The position numbers and the translations under genes are program-made. Shown in pieces: positions 8,950 to 18,503 of a DNA stretch of 37,728 nt. The DNA comes from Pseudomonadota bacterium (lineage in GTDB: Bacteria; Pseudomonadota; Alphaproteobacteria; Sneathiellales; Sneathiellaceae), in NCBI GenBank assembly GCA_024743055.1, contig JANSXH010000004.1:1-37728 (forward strand). Reading direction: 5' to 3'. Within the stretch, counting starts at the first letter, position 1. Every line of letters begins with the position of its first letter. The notes below the pieces were generated by a model, which saw only the letters and a list, made by a program, of their open reading frames with translations, made no database searches and was not told where the DNA came from.

Positions 8950-10194
8950 TTAGTTCATTGCAGCAAGTGTCTCAGCCAAATCTTTAAGGGAGACTTCCGA
9001 CTGTTCCCCGGCATCCAAATCCTTCAAGCTGCAAACGTTCCGGGCCATTTCATCCTCACCAAGAAGGATTGCTGCTCTCGCATTAAGTTTGTTGGCCCGC
9101 TTCATCCGCTTGCCCACATTGCCCTTAAAGGCCATTTCCACGACGAGACCACTCTCCCGCAACTCTCCCACCAGTGTAAGAGCGCGCTTCTCAGATTCAG
9201 CGCCAACAGGGATAACAGCAAAAGGCCGGGCAGGTGCTGGCAGACCAGTCGCCAACATCGCTAACCTTTCGATACCGCCTGCCCAACCAATACCTGGGGT
9301 TGGCTTGCCACCCAACGCTTCAATCAAGCCATCATACCGACCCCCGGCAATCAGGGCGCCCTGCGCGCCAAGGGCATCGGTCACAAACTCAAAAGCCGTA
9401 TGGGTATAATAATCAAGACCCCGAACAAGCCGTCTATTCAACTGATGGTCAATGCCAAGCAGAGACAATCCTTCAAGGACCTCTGCAAAAAAATCTTTCG
9501 AAAAGCTGTTTAAATAGTCCGTGAATTCCGGCGCTTTTTTTACAAGGATCCTATCCCCACTATCCTTGCTGTCCAGAATTCTAAGCGGGTTGCGGTCCAG
9601 CCGGTTTAGGCTGTCTTCGGAAAGTTTGTCTTTATGATCGCTGAAATACTCGACAAGAGCGTTTCTGTAGGCCTGTCTGCTTTCCACATCGCCTAAGGTA
9701 TTGATCTGTAGAGCACATTTATCTGCAACACCGAGGGACTTCAAGATGGCCGCGCCGATGGCAATAACTTCAATATCCGCCTGCGCTTCAGGGGCACCAA
9801 TACATTCAACATCGATCTGATGGAACTGGCGCTGCCGACCTTTTTGCGGGCGCTCATAGCGGAACATCGGGCCGGCCGCAAAGACTTTGAACGGCACATT
9901 CTGCTGAAGGCCGTTGCTGATAAAGGAGCGACAGATTCCAGCGGTATATTCGGGACGCAGGGTCATGCTCTCGCCGCTGCGGCTTTCAAAGGAATACATT
10001 TCCTTTGACACCACGTCAGAAGTTTCCCCCATGGTCCGGGCAAAGACTTCCGTGAACTCGAAGATAGGGGTCGCCATTTCCGCATAGCCAAAACGTGCCG
10101 CCATATTACGGGCGACACTAATAACATGGGCCTGCCGCGCATAATCCTCTGGCAATAAATCATGTGTGCCGCGGACTGGCTGAGGTAATGACAC
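8950..10194 (-). CDS. hisS: Histidyl-tRNA synthetase
   Basis: HisRS charges tRNA-His in the cytoplasm. The 414-residue protein has the class II motif 2 (MFRYERPQKGRQRQFHQ), the HisRS-specific motifs RGLDYYTHTAFE and GGRYDGL, and motif 3 (GIGWAGGIERL), followed by the C-terminal anticodon-binding domain. The N-terminus RGTHDLLP is typical and supports the GTG start at 10194, which has GGAGAAG upstream. It lies 37 bases after ispG. The order rodZ-ispG-hisS also occurs in gammaproteobacteria. Confidence 0.97.
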   Translation of the reverse strand: MSLPQPVRGTHDLLPEDYARQAHVISVARNMAARFGYAEMATPIFEFTEVFARTMGETSDVVSKEMYSFESRSGESMTLRPEYTAGICRSFISNGLQQNVPFKVFAAGPMFRYERPQKGRQRQFHQIDVECIGAPEAQADIEVIAIGAAILKSLGVADKCALQINTLGDVESRQAYRNALVEYFSDHKDKLSEDSLNRLDRNPLRILDSKDSGDRILVKKAPEFTDYLNSFSKDFFAEVLEGLSLLGIDHQLNRRLVRGLDYYTHTAFEFVTDALGAQGALIAGGRYDGLIEALGGKPTPGIGWAGGIERLAMLATGLPAPARPFAVIPVGAESEKRALTLVGELRESGLVVEMAFKGNVGKRMKRANKLNARAAILLGEDEMARNVCSLKDLDAGEQSEVSLKDLAETLAAMN

Positions 10195-10231
10195 GTCTCT
10201 TCTCCGTTATTTTGAATTTTTTTAAAGCAGG

Positions 10232-11377
10232 TCAGGCGGGCTGTTTTTGCAGATGTTCCGGCGTATCGTCAAGCGTATCCTTGGCAGCTTCAAGTTCTTC
10301 CGCCTTAGCTTCAACCAGCTCAACGATATGATCGACCATGTTCGGGGTGTTGACCTTGTGATCGGTCAAACCGCTGAGATAAACCATATGATTATCTTTA
10401 CCGCCGCCTGTGAGACCGATATCCGTCTCACGCGCCTCACCCGGACCGTTCACCACGCAACCAATGATCGACAGGGTAAGTGGGGTCTGAATATGCGCGA
10501 GGCGTTCTTCTAACAACTCGACAGTCTTGATCACAGGAAATGCCTGGCGGGCACAGGACGGGCATGAAATTATGGTAACACCTCGTCGGCGCAGCCCAAG
10601 GCTTTTAAGAATTTCATAGCCAGCCTTGATTTCTTCAACTGGATCAGCCGACAAGGAAACGCGGATCGTATCCCCGATGCCGGACCACAACAGCATGCCG
10701 AGTCCAATGGAGGATTTTACAGTGCCCGCAGAAAGAGCGCCCGCCTCTGTAATCCCGAGATGCAAGGGATAATCACAGGCATCGGCCAATCCCTGATAAG
10801 CGGCAACGGACAGAAAGACGTCGGATGCTTTGACGCTGATCTTGAAATTGAAAAAGTCATTATCTTCCAGAATACGCGCGTGGTTGAGAGCGGATTCAAC
10901 CATCGCCTCCGGACAAGGCTCTCCATATTTCTCTAAGAGCTCGCGTTCAAGGCTTCCCGCATTTACACCGATGCGCATGGAACAATTATGATCAACCGCC
11001 GCCTTTACGACATCGCGCACCCTCTCGGCGGAGCCAATGTTGCCCGGATTGATGCGCAAACAAGCCGCTCCAGCCTCAGCCGCTTCAATGCCCCTCATAT
11101 AATGGAAATGGATATCGGCAATAATGGGAACTGTCGTCTCCAGGACAATCTCCTTTAACGCTCGAGTGCTTTCCTGATCCGGGCAGGACACCCGCACTAT
11201 ATCCGCCCCGGCCTCTTCCAGTGCATGAATTTGCTCAATGGTCGCCTTGGCATCCGATGTCAGGGTATTAGTCATTGATTGCACGGAGATTGGTGCGTCC
11301 CCGCCAACGGGAACGTCACCAACATGGATCTGCCGCGATTTTCGACGGATGATTTCTCTATAAGGTCTTATGCTCAT
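10232..11377 (-). CDS. ispG: 4-hydroxy-3-methylbut-2-enyl diphosphate synthase IspG
   Basis: IspG (GcpE) is the iron-sulfur enzyme that reduces methylerythritol cyclodiphosphate to HMBDP, the penultimate step of the MEP isoprenoid pathway; it uses electrons from flavodoxin or ferredoxin. The 381-residue protein has an N-terminal TIM-barrel domain and the C-terminal [4Fe-4S] domain with C272, C275, C307 and E314 (CPSC and GCVVNGPGE) in the expected spacing. Its ATG start lies 125 bases after the rodZ-like gene. The fdxA ferredoxin about 22 kb away is one possible electron donor in this genome, which is inference. Confidence 0.97.
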   Translation of the reverse strand: MSIRPYREIIRRKSRQIHVGDVPVGGDAPISVQSMTNTLTSDAKATIEQIHALEEAGADIVRVSCPDQESTRALKEIVLETTVPIIADIHFHYMRGIEAAEAGAACLRINPGNIGSAERVRDVVKAAVDHNCSMRIGVNAGSLERELLEKYGEPCPEAMVESALNHARILEDNDFFNFKISVKASDVFLSVAAYQGLADACDYPLHLGITEAGALSAGTVKSSIGLGMLLWSGIGDTIRVSLSADPVEEIKAGYEILKSLGLRRRGVTIISCPSCARQAFPVIKTVELLEERLAHIQTPLTLSIIGCVVNGPGEARETDIGLTGGGKDNHMVYLSGLTDHKVNTPNMVDHIVELVEAKAEELEAAKDTLDDTPEHLQKQPA

Positions 11378-11487
11378 GAGACTTTATCTCTGCTAAAACA
11401 AGCATCAAAAAGTGACGCCCCTACTATCGCATAAAATGGCGGCTAACGACGGAAATTACAAGTAATAGTGTGGTGTGATAGAGGCTG

Positions 11488-11513
11488 CCCTGAATTAAAG
11501 CGCTAATTCAGGG
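11488..11513 (-). repeat. Perfect 10-bp stem-loop spanning the rodZ stop codon
   Basis: CCCTGAATTA (11488-11497) and TAATTCAGGG (11504-11513) are perfect inverted copies around a six-base loop. The TAG stop of the rodZ-like gene (11505-11503) lies at the loop edge. No T-run follows, so it is more likely an mRNA 3'-end stabiliser or Rho-linked structure than a classical terminator. Confidence 0.6.
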
Positions 11514-12837
11514 TACTACCGTCCAGCAGGTTGTCGGCAACCAGAGAAATATCCCGCAAAATAGCGCCATTTGCTCCTAGAGATGAAATTTCGGTCCCAT
11601 CAACCCGTACTTCCAAGGCTCCAGCATTCCCTGTTGTCAGAGTTACATCGGAGACATTAGGCGCCATATAGATGTCTCCGGGTTTCAGAACCTGAGAAAT
11701 ATATGGAGGGCTATCCGCGCTTTTTACCTCGACCCAAGTTTCCTCGCGCGCGCGTAAAACAACACGGGCATCCGTATTCTCAACTCCAAATGTACGCGGT
11801 AGCGGACTCTCCTGCTCTTCCTCTACCAAGGTTTTCATTGGTTCCAGTTTGGCCTGAGGATAGGATGCAGGTTGAACAGCATCGGGTTGTTGAGTTTCAA
11901 TAGCTACCGTCGCAACGGCTACAGTTTCCTCTGAAGAAACTGACTCTACCGGTGCCTCTTCCGCAACAGGGGTTTTCTCAGTTTCCACAACGACTTTTTC
12001 AGCTTCAGGAGCTTTTTCTGGAGCCTGGACTGTCTGCACTGGTTCTTGCACAGCCTCGGTTGGCTGCATTTCCTGTTTTTCAGGTTCTACTACAGTAGTT
12101 TCCACTTGTTTGGGCTGTTCCGAGACTTCTATTTCAACGGTTTCTGCTGCCTCAACCGGTTCCGCTGCCGTTTCAGGATTCAACTCTGGCCGCGAGGCCG
12201 TTTCCGAAACCGTTGATTCTGCGGTATCGCTCGAGTTGGTTGTCTCGTCTGGGTTCACGGCTGTGGTGGTCTGATCTTTAGCTATAACTGCGCTTTCAGT
12301 TGCAGCCTCAGGAAGTTTTTCTATTTTCTTCGCCAGGTAATCAGGGAGCTCAGCAACCCGCTCAAAATCCTGCCCGCCACTTTCCTGATATACAAACCAG
12401 CCAGCAGTAAAGACAAGCGCCAACATCAAAGTCCCTACCATAATGCCCTTACCTGGCATTCTGCCCTCTGAACTTGGCTCGGGGAAAGCAAGGGATGGTG
12501 TTCGCAGCCCGCCCGAATGCTCCTGTTTATACAAGTCAACCATGAGAACCGCATCCAGGTCCAGCAGGTTAGCGTAGGAGCGCAGAAAACCGGTGACAAA
12601 CGTTTGGCCTGGCAAACGACTGTAATCGCCGTCTTCCAATGCTTGAACCTGTGTGGCCTTCAAACGAAGGATCCCGGCTACCTGGTGCAAGGACAATCCG
12701 CGTTCTTCTCGCGCCATGCGCAAGCGATCACCGACCGTCAATATTTCTTCGTCAGCCTGTTTTTCGGTCTGCCCATGCTCGAAACCGAGTAGGGAAGGCT
12801 CGTTGCTGTGATCTGGCTGTTTACCGTTCCTCGCCAT
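11503..12837 (-). CDS. RodZ-like membrane protein (HTH_25 + DUF4115)
   Basis: This looks like the alphaproteobacterial counterpart of RodZ, the bitopic protein that links MreB filaments to the elongation machinery. The 444-residue protein has a Cro/CI-type helix-turn-helix at about 34-104, one membrane segment at about 131-150, a long Glu/Val/Pro/Thr-rich periplasmic linker (about 160-345) and a C-terminal DUF4115 beta domain (VLRAREETWVEV onward, about 360-435). Its position before ispG-hisS matches enterobacterial rodZ-ispG-hisS. The HTH in RodZ binds MreB rather than DNA, so a regulatory role should not be assumed. The ribosome site before the ATG is weak. The linker is long compared with E. 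coli RodZ. Confidence 0.85.
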   Translation of the reverse strand: MARNGKQPDHSNEPSLLGFEHGQTEKQADEEILTVGDRLRMAREERGLSLHQVAGILRLKATQVQALEDGDYSRLPGQTFVTGFLRSYANLLDLDAVLMVDLYKQEHSGGLRTPSLAFPEPSSEGRMPGKGIMVGTLMLALVFTAGWFVYQESGGQDFERVAELPDYLAKKIEKLPEAATESAVIAKDQTTTAVNPDETTNSSDTAESTVSETASRPELNPETAAEPVEAAETVEIEVSEQPKQVETTVVEPEKQEMQPTEAVQEPVQTVQAPEKAPEAEKVVVETEKTPVAEEAPVESVSSEETVAVATVAIETQQPDAVQPASYPQAKLEPMKTLVEEEQESPLPRTFGVENTDARVVLRAREETWVEVKSADSPPYISQVLKPGDIYMAPNVSDVTLTTGNAGALEVRVDGTEISSLGANGAILRDISLVADNLLDGSTLN

Positions 12838-12946
12838 TACAGTCTATTGCACTCACTTAACAAATAACGGTGGCACGAAAAATAGCCTGTGCCGCCTGAA
12901 AATTCCGATTCGCTATTATCTGATAAAAATATTAACAATCAATGTT

Positions 12947-15211
12947 CTACACAACAATAGAGTGATCTCTTGCAAATGCACGCAACTGATCGCGCACGGA
13001 ATGGTCCCTGACATCACAGAGCCCCTGGACAAATTTCTGCAATTTCGCGATCTCCGCGCTGAGTACCATTTCCTTGACCGGGCCCAAAGATGCCGCAGAC
13101 ATGGAAAAATTACGATAGCCCAAGCCCAGCAAAGCCAGGGCTTCGAGTGGCCTGCCCGCAATATCTCCACAGATAGAAAGGGGAATTCCGTTAGCGTTAC
13201 AGTCATCCGCGATTTTGCGCAAAAGCTTCAACAAACTCGGGCTAAGACTGTCATAACGATCGCTAATTTTCGGGTTTCCACGGTCAACAGCGAAAAAGAA
13301 CTGCATGAGATCGTTTGAGCCAACAGAGACGAAATCGACTTCTTTCAGTAAATGTTCAAGCTGCCAAACGATCGAGGGCACCTCAATCATCGTGCCGACA
13401 TTCACCTTGCTCGGCGCTCCACCCTTGCGCTGGCTCGCGCGCTCAATTTCTTTATTGAGGATGGCTTTGGCTTCGATAAATTCGGATACTTCTGCCACCA
13501 TAGGAAACATCAGCGATAATTGTCGCCCTGCAGCCGCTTGAACCAGGGCTCGTAACTGGCTGCGCAAAAGTGCTGGTCTGTCTAGGCCGATACGGATGGC
13601 ACGCCATCCAAGTGCGGGATTCTCCTCCGCTCTTGTTTTTAGGTAAGGAAGGACCTTATCGCCACCGACGTCCAACGTTCGGAAAATCACCGGGGCACCG
13701 TCCAGGGAATCCAGGACTTTTGAGTAAAGTGCCGTCTGTTCATCAACTTTCGGCATTTGTGAGCGCACCATGAACTGAAGTTCAGTCCTAAAAAGCCCGA
13801 TCCCGTCAGCGCCTGTTGTATGGAAATGATCAACATCGATCAATAGTCCCGCATTGACATTGAGAGACAGTTTGACACCGTCCTTCGACACATTTGGAAT
13901 ATCGCGCAAAGCTGCGAATTTTGCCTGTCGTTTCGCGCGTTGCCCAACGTTCTGAAAAAAGGCTTCCTGAACATCTTCTCCAGGCCGCAGGAACACTTGA
14001 CCATGCTCGCCATCAACCAGGATGAAATCGCCCTGCTCCACTGCTTCGACAATTTCCTCACATTGACCCACAACCGGGACGCCCAATGCGCGGGCGACAA
14101 TCGCCACATGGCTGGAACGCGTTCCCTCGGCCAGAATTACCGCTTTCAGATGACGGCGATCATAATCAAGTAGCTCCGCAGCCCCCATTGCATGGGCAAC
14201 GACAATGGTGTCTTCATCCAGATTGCGCCGGTCGATCATCTCATGGCCATCAAGATGGAGGTATAGCCGATTGGCTAGATCATCCAATTCTGACAGGCGC
14301 TCCCGCAAATAAGGGTCCGTGATTTCCTTCATCCGGGCGCGGGTGTCATCCTGGACCCTTTTTATGGCCGCTTCTGCCGTCAATCCGGTCTTTACCGCGT
14401 CCTCTAATTTTTTAAGCCACCCCTTGTCATGGGCGAACATCTTGTAGGCTTCGAAAATCTCGCGGGATTCGTCCTGAAACATGGTGTTGGTTGCAGTCAG
14501 CAAGGCATCCACGGAACTCTGCAAAGCTTCGACTGCTTTACTAAGCCGCTGAAGTTCAAGTGCTCTGTCTTCAGCGAGGGCGCGTATGACTTCGATACGA
14601 GGTTCATGCAACAACGCATATCCTGTCGCCAAACCCTCTGCCAACACACTTCCAGCAATTCTATGCGGTAATGTCGCATTGCCGGCGGTATCGGAAAACT
14701 CAGTCGAAGCCACCATCTGCTCGGAGCTGACAAGTTCGGCAACCACCATGGCAACGGTTTGTAGGGCTTCGACTTCTTCTTCCGTATAGGATCTTTGCGT
14801 CCGGTTCTGTACGACCAGGACGCCAATAACCCGCCCGCCTCTCAAGACCGGCGTACCGAGCAGAGAATGGTATTCTTCTTCACCTGTTTCCGGACGATAG
14901 GCAAATTGCGGATGGGACTGGGCGTCTGACAAATTCAACGGGCGTGCCTGGGCCGCTATGTCGCCGACAAGGCCTTCACCGAGGCGGAGGCGGGTCTGAT
15001 GCACAGCATCTTTTTTCAGGCCATGGGTTGCAAAAAGTTCGAGAACGTCCCCTGCCCGCATAAGATAGCAGGAACAAACCTCTGCGATCATATTCCCGGC
15101 AATCAACCGGACGATTTCGTTTAGCCTTTGCTCAGCGTCGCCGTGCCCCGCCATGACCTGGTGGAGTTTTCGAAGAAGTAGTCTCGGCGCACTGACCCCC
15201 AGGCCGCTCAT
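12947..15211 (-). CDS. ptsP: Nitrogen-PTS enzyme I, PtsP (EI-Ntr)
   Basis: PtsP autophosphorylates from phosphoenolpyruvate and passes phosphate to NPr and then EIIA-Ntr, coupling nitrogen status to metabolism. The protein has an N-terminal GAF domain (about 10-165), the PEP-utiliser N-terminal domain, the swivelling domain with the phospho-His in RSSHVAIVARALG (His about 368) and the C-terminal TIM barrel (GADGIGLFRTE, and the conserved Cys in SICGDIAGRP). I place the start at ATG 15211 (754 residues): it sits one base after the upstream stop (TGACATG) and gives the usual length. A TTG at 15271 would add 20 residues overlapping the neighbour. The GAF domain binds glutamine in some proteobacterial homologues. 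Confidence 0.95.
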   Translation of the reverse strand: MSGLGVSAPRLLLRKLHQVMAGHGDAEQRLNEIVRLIAGNMIAEVCSCYLMRAGDVLELFATHGLKKDAVHQTRLRLGEGLVGDIAAQARPLNLSDAQSHPQFAYRPETGEEEYHSLLGTPVLRGGRVIGVLVVQNRTQRSYTEEEVEALQTVAMVVAELVSSEQMVASTEFSDTAGNATLPHRIAGSVLAEGLATGYALLHEPRIEVIRALAEDRALELQRLSKAVEALQSSVDALLTATNTMFQDESREIFEAYKMFAHDKGWLKKLEDAVKTGLTAEAAIKRVQDDTRARMKEITDPYLRERLSELDDLANRLYLHLDGHEMIDRRNLDEDTIVVAHAMGAAELLDYDRRHLKAVILAEGTRSSHVAIVARALGVPVVGQCEEIVEAVEQGDFILVDGEHGQVFLRPGEDVQEAFFQNVGQRAKRQAKFAALRDIPNVSKDGVKLSLNVNAGLLIDVDHFHTTGADGIGLFRTELQFMVRSQMPKVDEQTALYSKVLDSLDGAPVIFRTLDVGGDKVLPYLKTRAEENPALGWRAIRIGLDRPALLRSQLRALVQAAAGRQLSLMFPMVAEVSEFIEAKAILNKEIERASQRKGGAPSKVNVGTMIEVPSIVWQLEHLLKEVDFVSVGSNDLMQFFFAVDRGNPKISDRYDSLSPSLLKLLRKIADDCNANGIPLSICGDIAGRPLEALALLGLGYRNFSMSAASLGPVKEMVLSAEIAKLQKFVQGLCDVRDHSVRDQLRAFARDHSIVV

Positions 15212-15212
15212 G

Positions 15213-16256
15213 TCAGGAGATGCTCCTCTGGGCTCCGTGTTCGGCAAACGCTTCTGCGGCTTGCTCGACAAGTTCCTGTAAAATCTCGGCAGTTGGCTGC
15301 TCGGTCTTCACCATGCCAACGCTTTGTCCGGCCATCACCGACCCATATTCGACATCGCCATCAATGACGGCGCGGCGCAGGGCGCCTGCCCAGAAATGCT
15401 CGATTTCCAATTGGGCCGCTTCAAGATCCATTTCACCTGCCTTGTACTTGGCGATGACTTCATGCTGGGTTTGGATGAATTTCTTTCCCCCCTGATTATT
15501 CAATGCCCGCACAGGGATAACCGGAAATTGGGGATCAACCTGGACCGTTGTTACGGCATCCCGGGCATTTGCCCGGATAAAGGATTTCTTGAAATCCGGA
15601 TGGGCAATACACTCATTGGCACAGACAAACCGCGTTCCGAGCTGGCAACCGGAGGCCCCCATGCGAAGATAAGTACTGATCGCTTCCCCTCGGCCAATAC
15701 CACCAGCCACAAAGACCGGCACATCGGTTATGTGAGGTAGTATTTCCTGAGCCAGAACGCTGGTTGAAACCGGGCCGATATGGCCGCCGGCCTCCATTCC
15801 TTCAATGACGAGCGCATCGGCCCCTAGCCTGATCAGCTTTTTCGCCAACGCCAGGATGGGAGCAAAGCAAACGATTTTGGCGCCGCCCTCCTTGATCTGA
15901 GCAATGGTTTCCTTGGTTGGAACACCTCCTGCCAAAACCACATGGCCGACATTGTTTTCCAGGCAAACGTCAACCAGCTTGTCGAGGTCAGGATGCATGG
16001 TAATGAGATTTACGCCGAATGGTTTTTTGGTTAGCTCCTGTGTCGCTTTGATCTCTGCGTCTAGAAGGTCGGGTGTCATGGCCCCGCAGGCAATCACCCC
16101 AAAACCACCGGCATTGGAAATCGCTGCAACCAGATGCCGCTCCGACACCCAGGACATGGCGCCGCCCAGGATCGCATATTCTGTGCCAAGAAACTCGCAC
16201 CCTCGTTTCCAGGCTTTCTCGAGATCCTGAAAGCCGTTTTTCAAATCTTCAGTCAT
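15213..16256 (-). CDS. Nitronate monooxygenase / 2-nitropropane dioxygenase family flavoprotein
   Basis: This is an FMN-dependent TIM-barrel enzyme of the NMO/FabK superfamily. Members oxidise toxic nitronates such as propionate 3-nitronate, and relatives act as enoyl-ACP reductases, so the substrate is not settled by sequence. Visible features are the N-terminal AILGGAMSWVSERHLVAAIS segment, the flavin phosphate site GGIGRG, and EGMEAGGHIGP with the His expected for catalysis in class I enzymes. The start is placed at ATG 16256 (347 residues), one base after the lysC stop (TAAGATG). It sits between lysC and ptsP with single-base gaps on both sides, which implies coupled translation. Confidence 0.85.
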   Translation of the reverse strand: MTEDLKNGFQDLEKAWKRGCEFLGTEYAILGGAMSWVSERHLVAAISNAGGFGVIACGAMTPDLLDAEIKATQELTKKPFGVNLITMHPDLDKLVDVCLENNVGHVVLAGGVPTKETIAQIKEGGAKIVCFAPILALAKKLIRLGADALVIEGMEAGGHIGPVSTSVLAQEILPHITDVPVFVAGGIGRGEAISTYLRMGASGCQLGTRFVCANECIAHPDFKKSFIRANARDAVTTVQVDPQFPVIPVRALNNQGGKKFIQTQHEVIAKYKAGEMDLEAAQLEIEHFWAGALRRAVIDGDVEYGSVMAGQSVGMVKTEQPTAEILQELVEQAAEAFAEHGAQRSIS

Positions 16257-16257
16257 C

Positions 16258-17487
16258 TTATTCTGCATCCAGATCAAAAGCAGTGTGAAGCGTACGGACG
16301 GCCAGTTCCGTATATTCCTCAGCCAGCAAAACGCTGACCTTGATTTCCGAGGTAGAGATCACCTGGATATTAATGCCCTTTTCCGCGAGGGCGGCGAACA
16401 TTGTCTGGGCGACACCCGCATGACTGCGCATTCCCATTCCAACAATGGACACTTTGACAACATTCGGATCTCCAACAATTGCCTTGCAATCCACTTCCGA
16501 TTTGAGCTTTTCGAGAACTGACAAGGCAAGATCCATTTCCTTGCGACCGACGGTGAAGGTCAGGTCAGTTGCCTTGCCATCCTCGGAAACGTTCTGCACG
16601 ATCATATCCACATTGACATGCGCATCCGCCAATGTGCCAAATACAAGAGCCGCGACGCCAGGCTTGTCAGCAACCTGCTGTAACGTCACTTTTGCTTCGT
16701 CGCGGGTATATGTCACGCCGCTCACGACCTGATGTTCCACTATATCTTCCTCATCTACAACAAGTGTTCCGGGTAGATCCTCAAAACTGGAAAGGACCTG
16801 TAATTTCACCCGATGTTTCATGGCCATTTCTACGGATCGGGTTTGCAGCACCTTTGCTCCCAGAGAAGCAAGCTCTAGCATTTCCTCATAGGTGATTTTA
16901 TCAAGCTTGGCTGCTTTTGTCGCGATCCTTGGATCAGCTGTATAAACCCCATCCACATCTGTATAAATATCACACTGATCCGCTTTCAACGCGGCAGCCA
17001 GCGCTACGGCTGATGTATCCGTTCCACCGCGTCCTAACGTGGTAATTCGATCATCTGAGCCAATTCCCTGGAATCCGGCGCAGATGGCGACCTGGCCTTC
17101 TTCAAAGCGATTGATAATCTCATCGCAGTGTATGTCTTCGATGCGGGCGGATCCATGCACCGCATTGGTTTTGATCGGGATCTGCCAGCCAAGCCAGGAA
17201 CGGGCGGAGACACCAAGCTCTTGCAGCGCCATTGCCAGTAACCCAGATGTCACTTGCTCACCACTGGAGACTACCACATCATATTCGCGAGCATCGTGCA
17301 TCGTCGACGTCTGAGAGACGAGATCTATCAGGCGATTGGTCTCACCAGACATGGCGGAAACCATTACGGCCACCTCATTGCCCGCGTCCACTTCGCGTTT
17401 CACTTTTTTGGCAACATTCCTGATCCGCTCTATTGAGCCGACAGATGTGCCTCCGAATTTCATAACCAGCCGCGCCATGGACGCCAT
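16258..17487 (-). CDS. lysC: Aspartate kinase
   Basis: Aspartokinase phosphorylates aspartate, the first step toward lysine, threonine, methionine and diaminopimelate. The 409-residue protein has the N-terminal kinase signature KFGGTS (10-15), the FQGIGSDDRITTLGRGGTDTSA nucleotide/substrate region (written here only as a position, about 140-161) and two C-terminal ACT domains (about 265-409) that give feedback control. ATG at 17487 is used because AGGGA lies eight bases upstream; an ATG nine bases downstream starts the more usual MARLVMKFG. It is the first gene of the long minus-strand block. A small hairpin overlaps its ribosome site. Confidence 0.96.
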   Translation of the reverse strand: MASMARLVMKFGGTSVGSIERIRNVAKKVKREVDAGNEVAVMVSAMSGETNRLIDLVSQTSTMHDAREYDVVVSSGEQVTSGLLAMALQELGVSARSWLGWQIPIKTNAVHGSARIEDIHCDEIINRFEEGQVAICAGFQGIGSDDRITTLGRGGTDTSAVALAAALKADQCDIYTDVDGVYTADPRIATKAAKLDKITYEEMLELASLGAKVLQTRSVEMAMKHRVKLQVLSSFEDLPGTLVVDEEDIVEHQVVSGVTYTRDEAKVTLQQVADKPGVAALVFGTLADAHVNVDMIVQNVSEDGKATDLTFTVGRKEMDLALSVLEKLKSEVDCKAIVGDPNVVKVSIVGMGMRSHAGVAQTMFAALAEKGINIQVISTSEIKVSVLLAEEYTELAVRTLHTAFDLDAE

Positions 17488-17497
17488 AACCTCTTTC

Positions 17498-17515
17498 CCT
17501 CATCAGCCGATGAAG
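17498..17515 (-). promoter_or_regulatory. Hairpin overlapping the lysC ribosome site
   Basis: On the minus strand CTTCATC (17515-17509) pairs with GATGAGG (17504-17498), one T-G pair included, around the loop GGCT. The right arm overlaps the AGGGA candidate ribosome site, so folding could limit lysC translation. No leader peptide or lysine riboswitch was recognised. Confidence 0.3.
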
Positions 17516-17662
17516 GCTTAAAATTGCCTAAATAACTTACGAGTACCCTTTGATTCTAAAGGAGCGTATACATATACTTAACAAGGGTTGCGGGGCAAGC
17601 TCTGCGGCGAGTTTATTCAATAAAAATTGGCTTTTTTGTGGGCCTGTCGAAATGAGAGTGTG

Positions 17663-18424
17663 ATGAGCGAGACGGCAAACATCAAATCGGTCGATCCGAA
17701 GGAAATTGCCAACTTTTCCGCCATGGCCGATGAATGGTGGGATGAAAGTGGCAAATTCAAACCGCTACATAAGTTCAATCCGATTCGAATTGGCTTCATT
17801 CGGGACCAGGTCATCGCCCATTTCCAGCTAGGTACAGAAGAACCTGTTGCCCAGTTGAAACCCTTCAAGGGTTTGAGGCTCTTGGATATTGGCTGTGGTG
17901 GCGGTTTGCTGTGCGAGCCCATGGCAAGATTAGGCGCTGATGTGGTTGGCGCTGATGCCTCAGAGAAAAATATTAGCATTGCTTCTTTGCATGCGGAAAA
18001 ATCCGGCCTGGATATAGATTACCGCCATATCACAGCAGAAGAACTTGCCGCGGCCGGTGAGAAGTTCGATGTCATCCTAAACATGGAAGTGATCGAACAT
18101 GTCGCCGATGTGGAAGGATTTATGAATGCCTGTTGCACGCTTCTAAATCCCGGTGGGATTATGTTCGTTGCCACCCTGAACCGGACAGCAAAGAGCTTTG
18201 CTCTAGCGATTGTGGGGGCGGAATATGTCCTTCGGTGGCTTCCGCGGGGGACGCATAGCTGGCAGAAATTCCTTAAACCCTCAGAAGTGACAAAGACCAT
18301 TCGCGAGGAAGGCCTCAACATAACCGAAATTGTCGGCGCCAGTTACAATCCTCTTGAGGATCGCTGGCATATCAGCAAAGATCTCAAGGTCAATTACATG
18401 CTGTGTGCCACCAAAACTGCCTGA
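17663..18424 (+). CDS. ubiG: Ubiquinone biosynthesis O-methyltransferase UbiG
   Basis: UbiG carries out both O-methylations in ubiquinone synthesis, at the inner membrane face. The protein (253 residues from ATG 17663) shows the typical N-terminus [25 protein letters not shown] region, the SAM motif [10 protein letters not shown] at 74-83, an acidic motif II (GADASEKN) and [14 protein letters not shown] ribosome site lies about ten bases before the ATG; an upstream TTG at 17627 would add 12 atypical residues. It is divergent from lysC, a gene order common in Alphaproteobacteria. Confidence 0.95.
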   Translation: MSETANIKSVDPKEIANFSAMADEWWDESGKFKPLHKFNPIRIGFIRDQVIAHFQLGTEEPVAQLKPFKGLRLLDIGCGGGLLCEPMARLGADVVGADASEKNISIASLHAEKSGLDIDYRHITAEELAAAGEKFDVILNMEVIEHVADVEGFMNACCTLLNPGGIMFVATLNRTAKSFALAIVGAEYVLRWLPRGTHSWQKFLKPSEVTKTIREEGLNITEIVGASYNPLEDRWHISKDLKVNYMLCATKTA

Positions 18425-18503
18425 ACACACCCCAGTTCCCAATTGACCGATAGGGTTCTTTTGCCGTAGTTCAGAACCTGAAAGAATTTGAGGACCTGTA
18501 ACC

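Noticed and set aside
12838..12946. Terminator between ptsP and the rodZ-like gene
   Set aside because: Only a weak AATAGC/GCTATT pairing is visible and there is no T-run.
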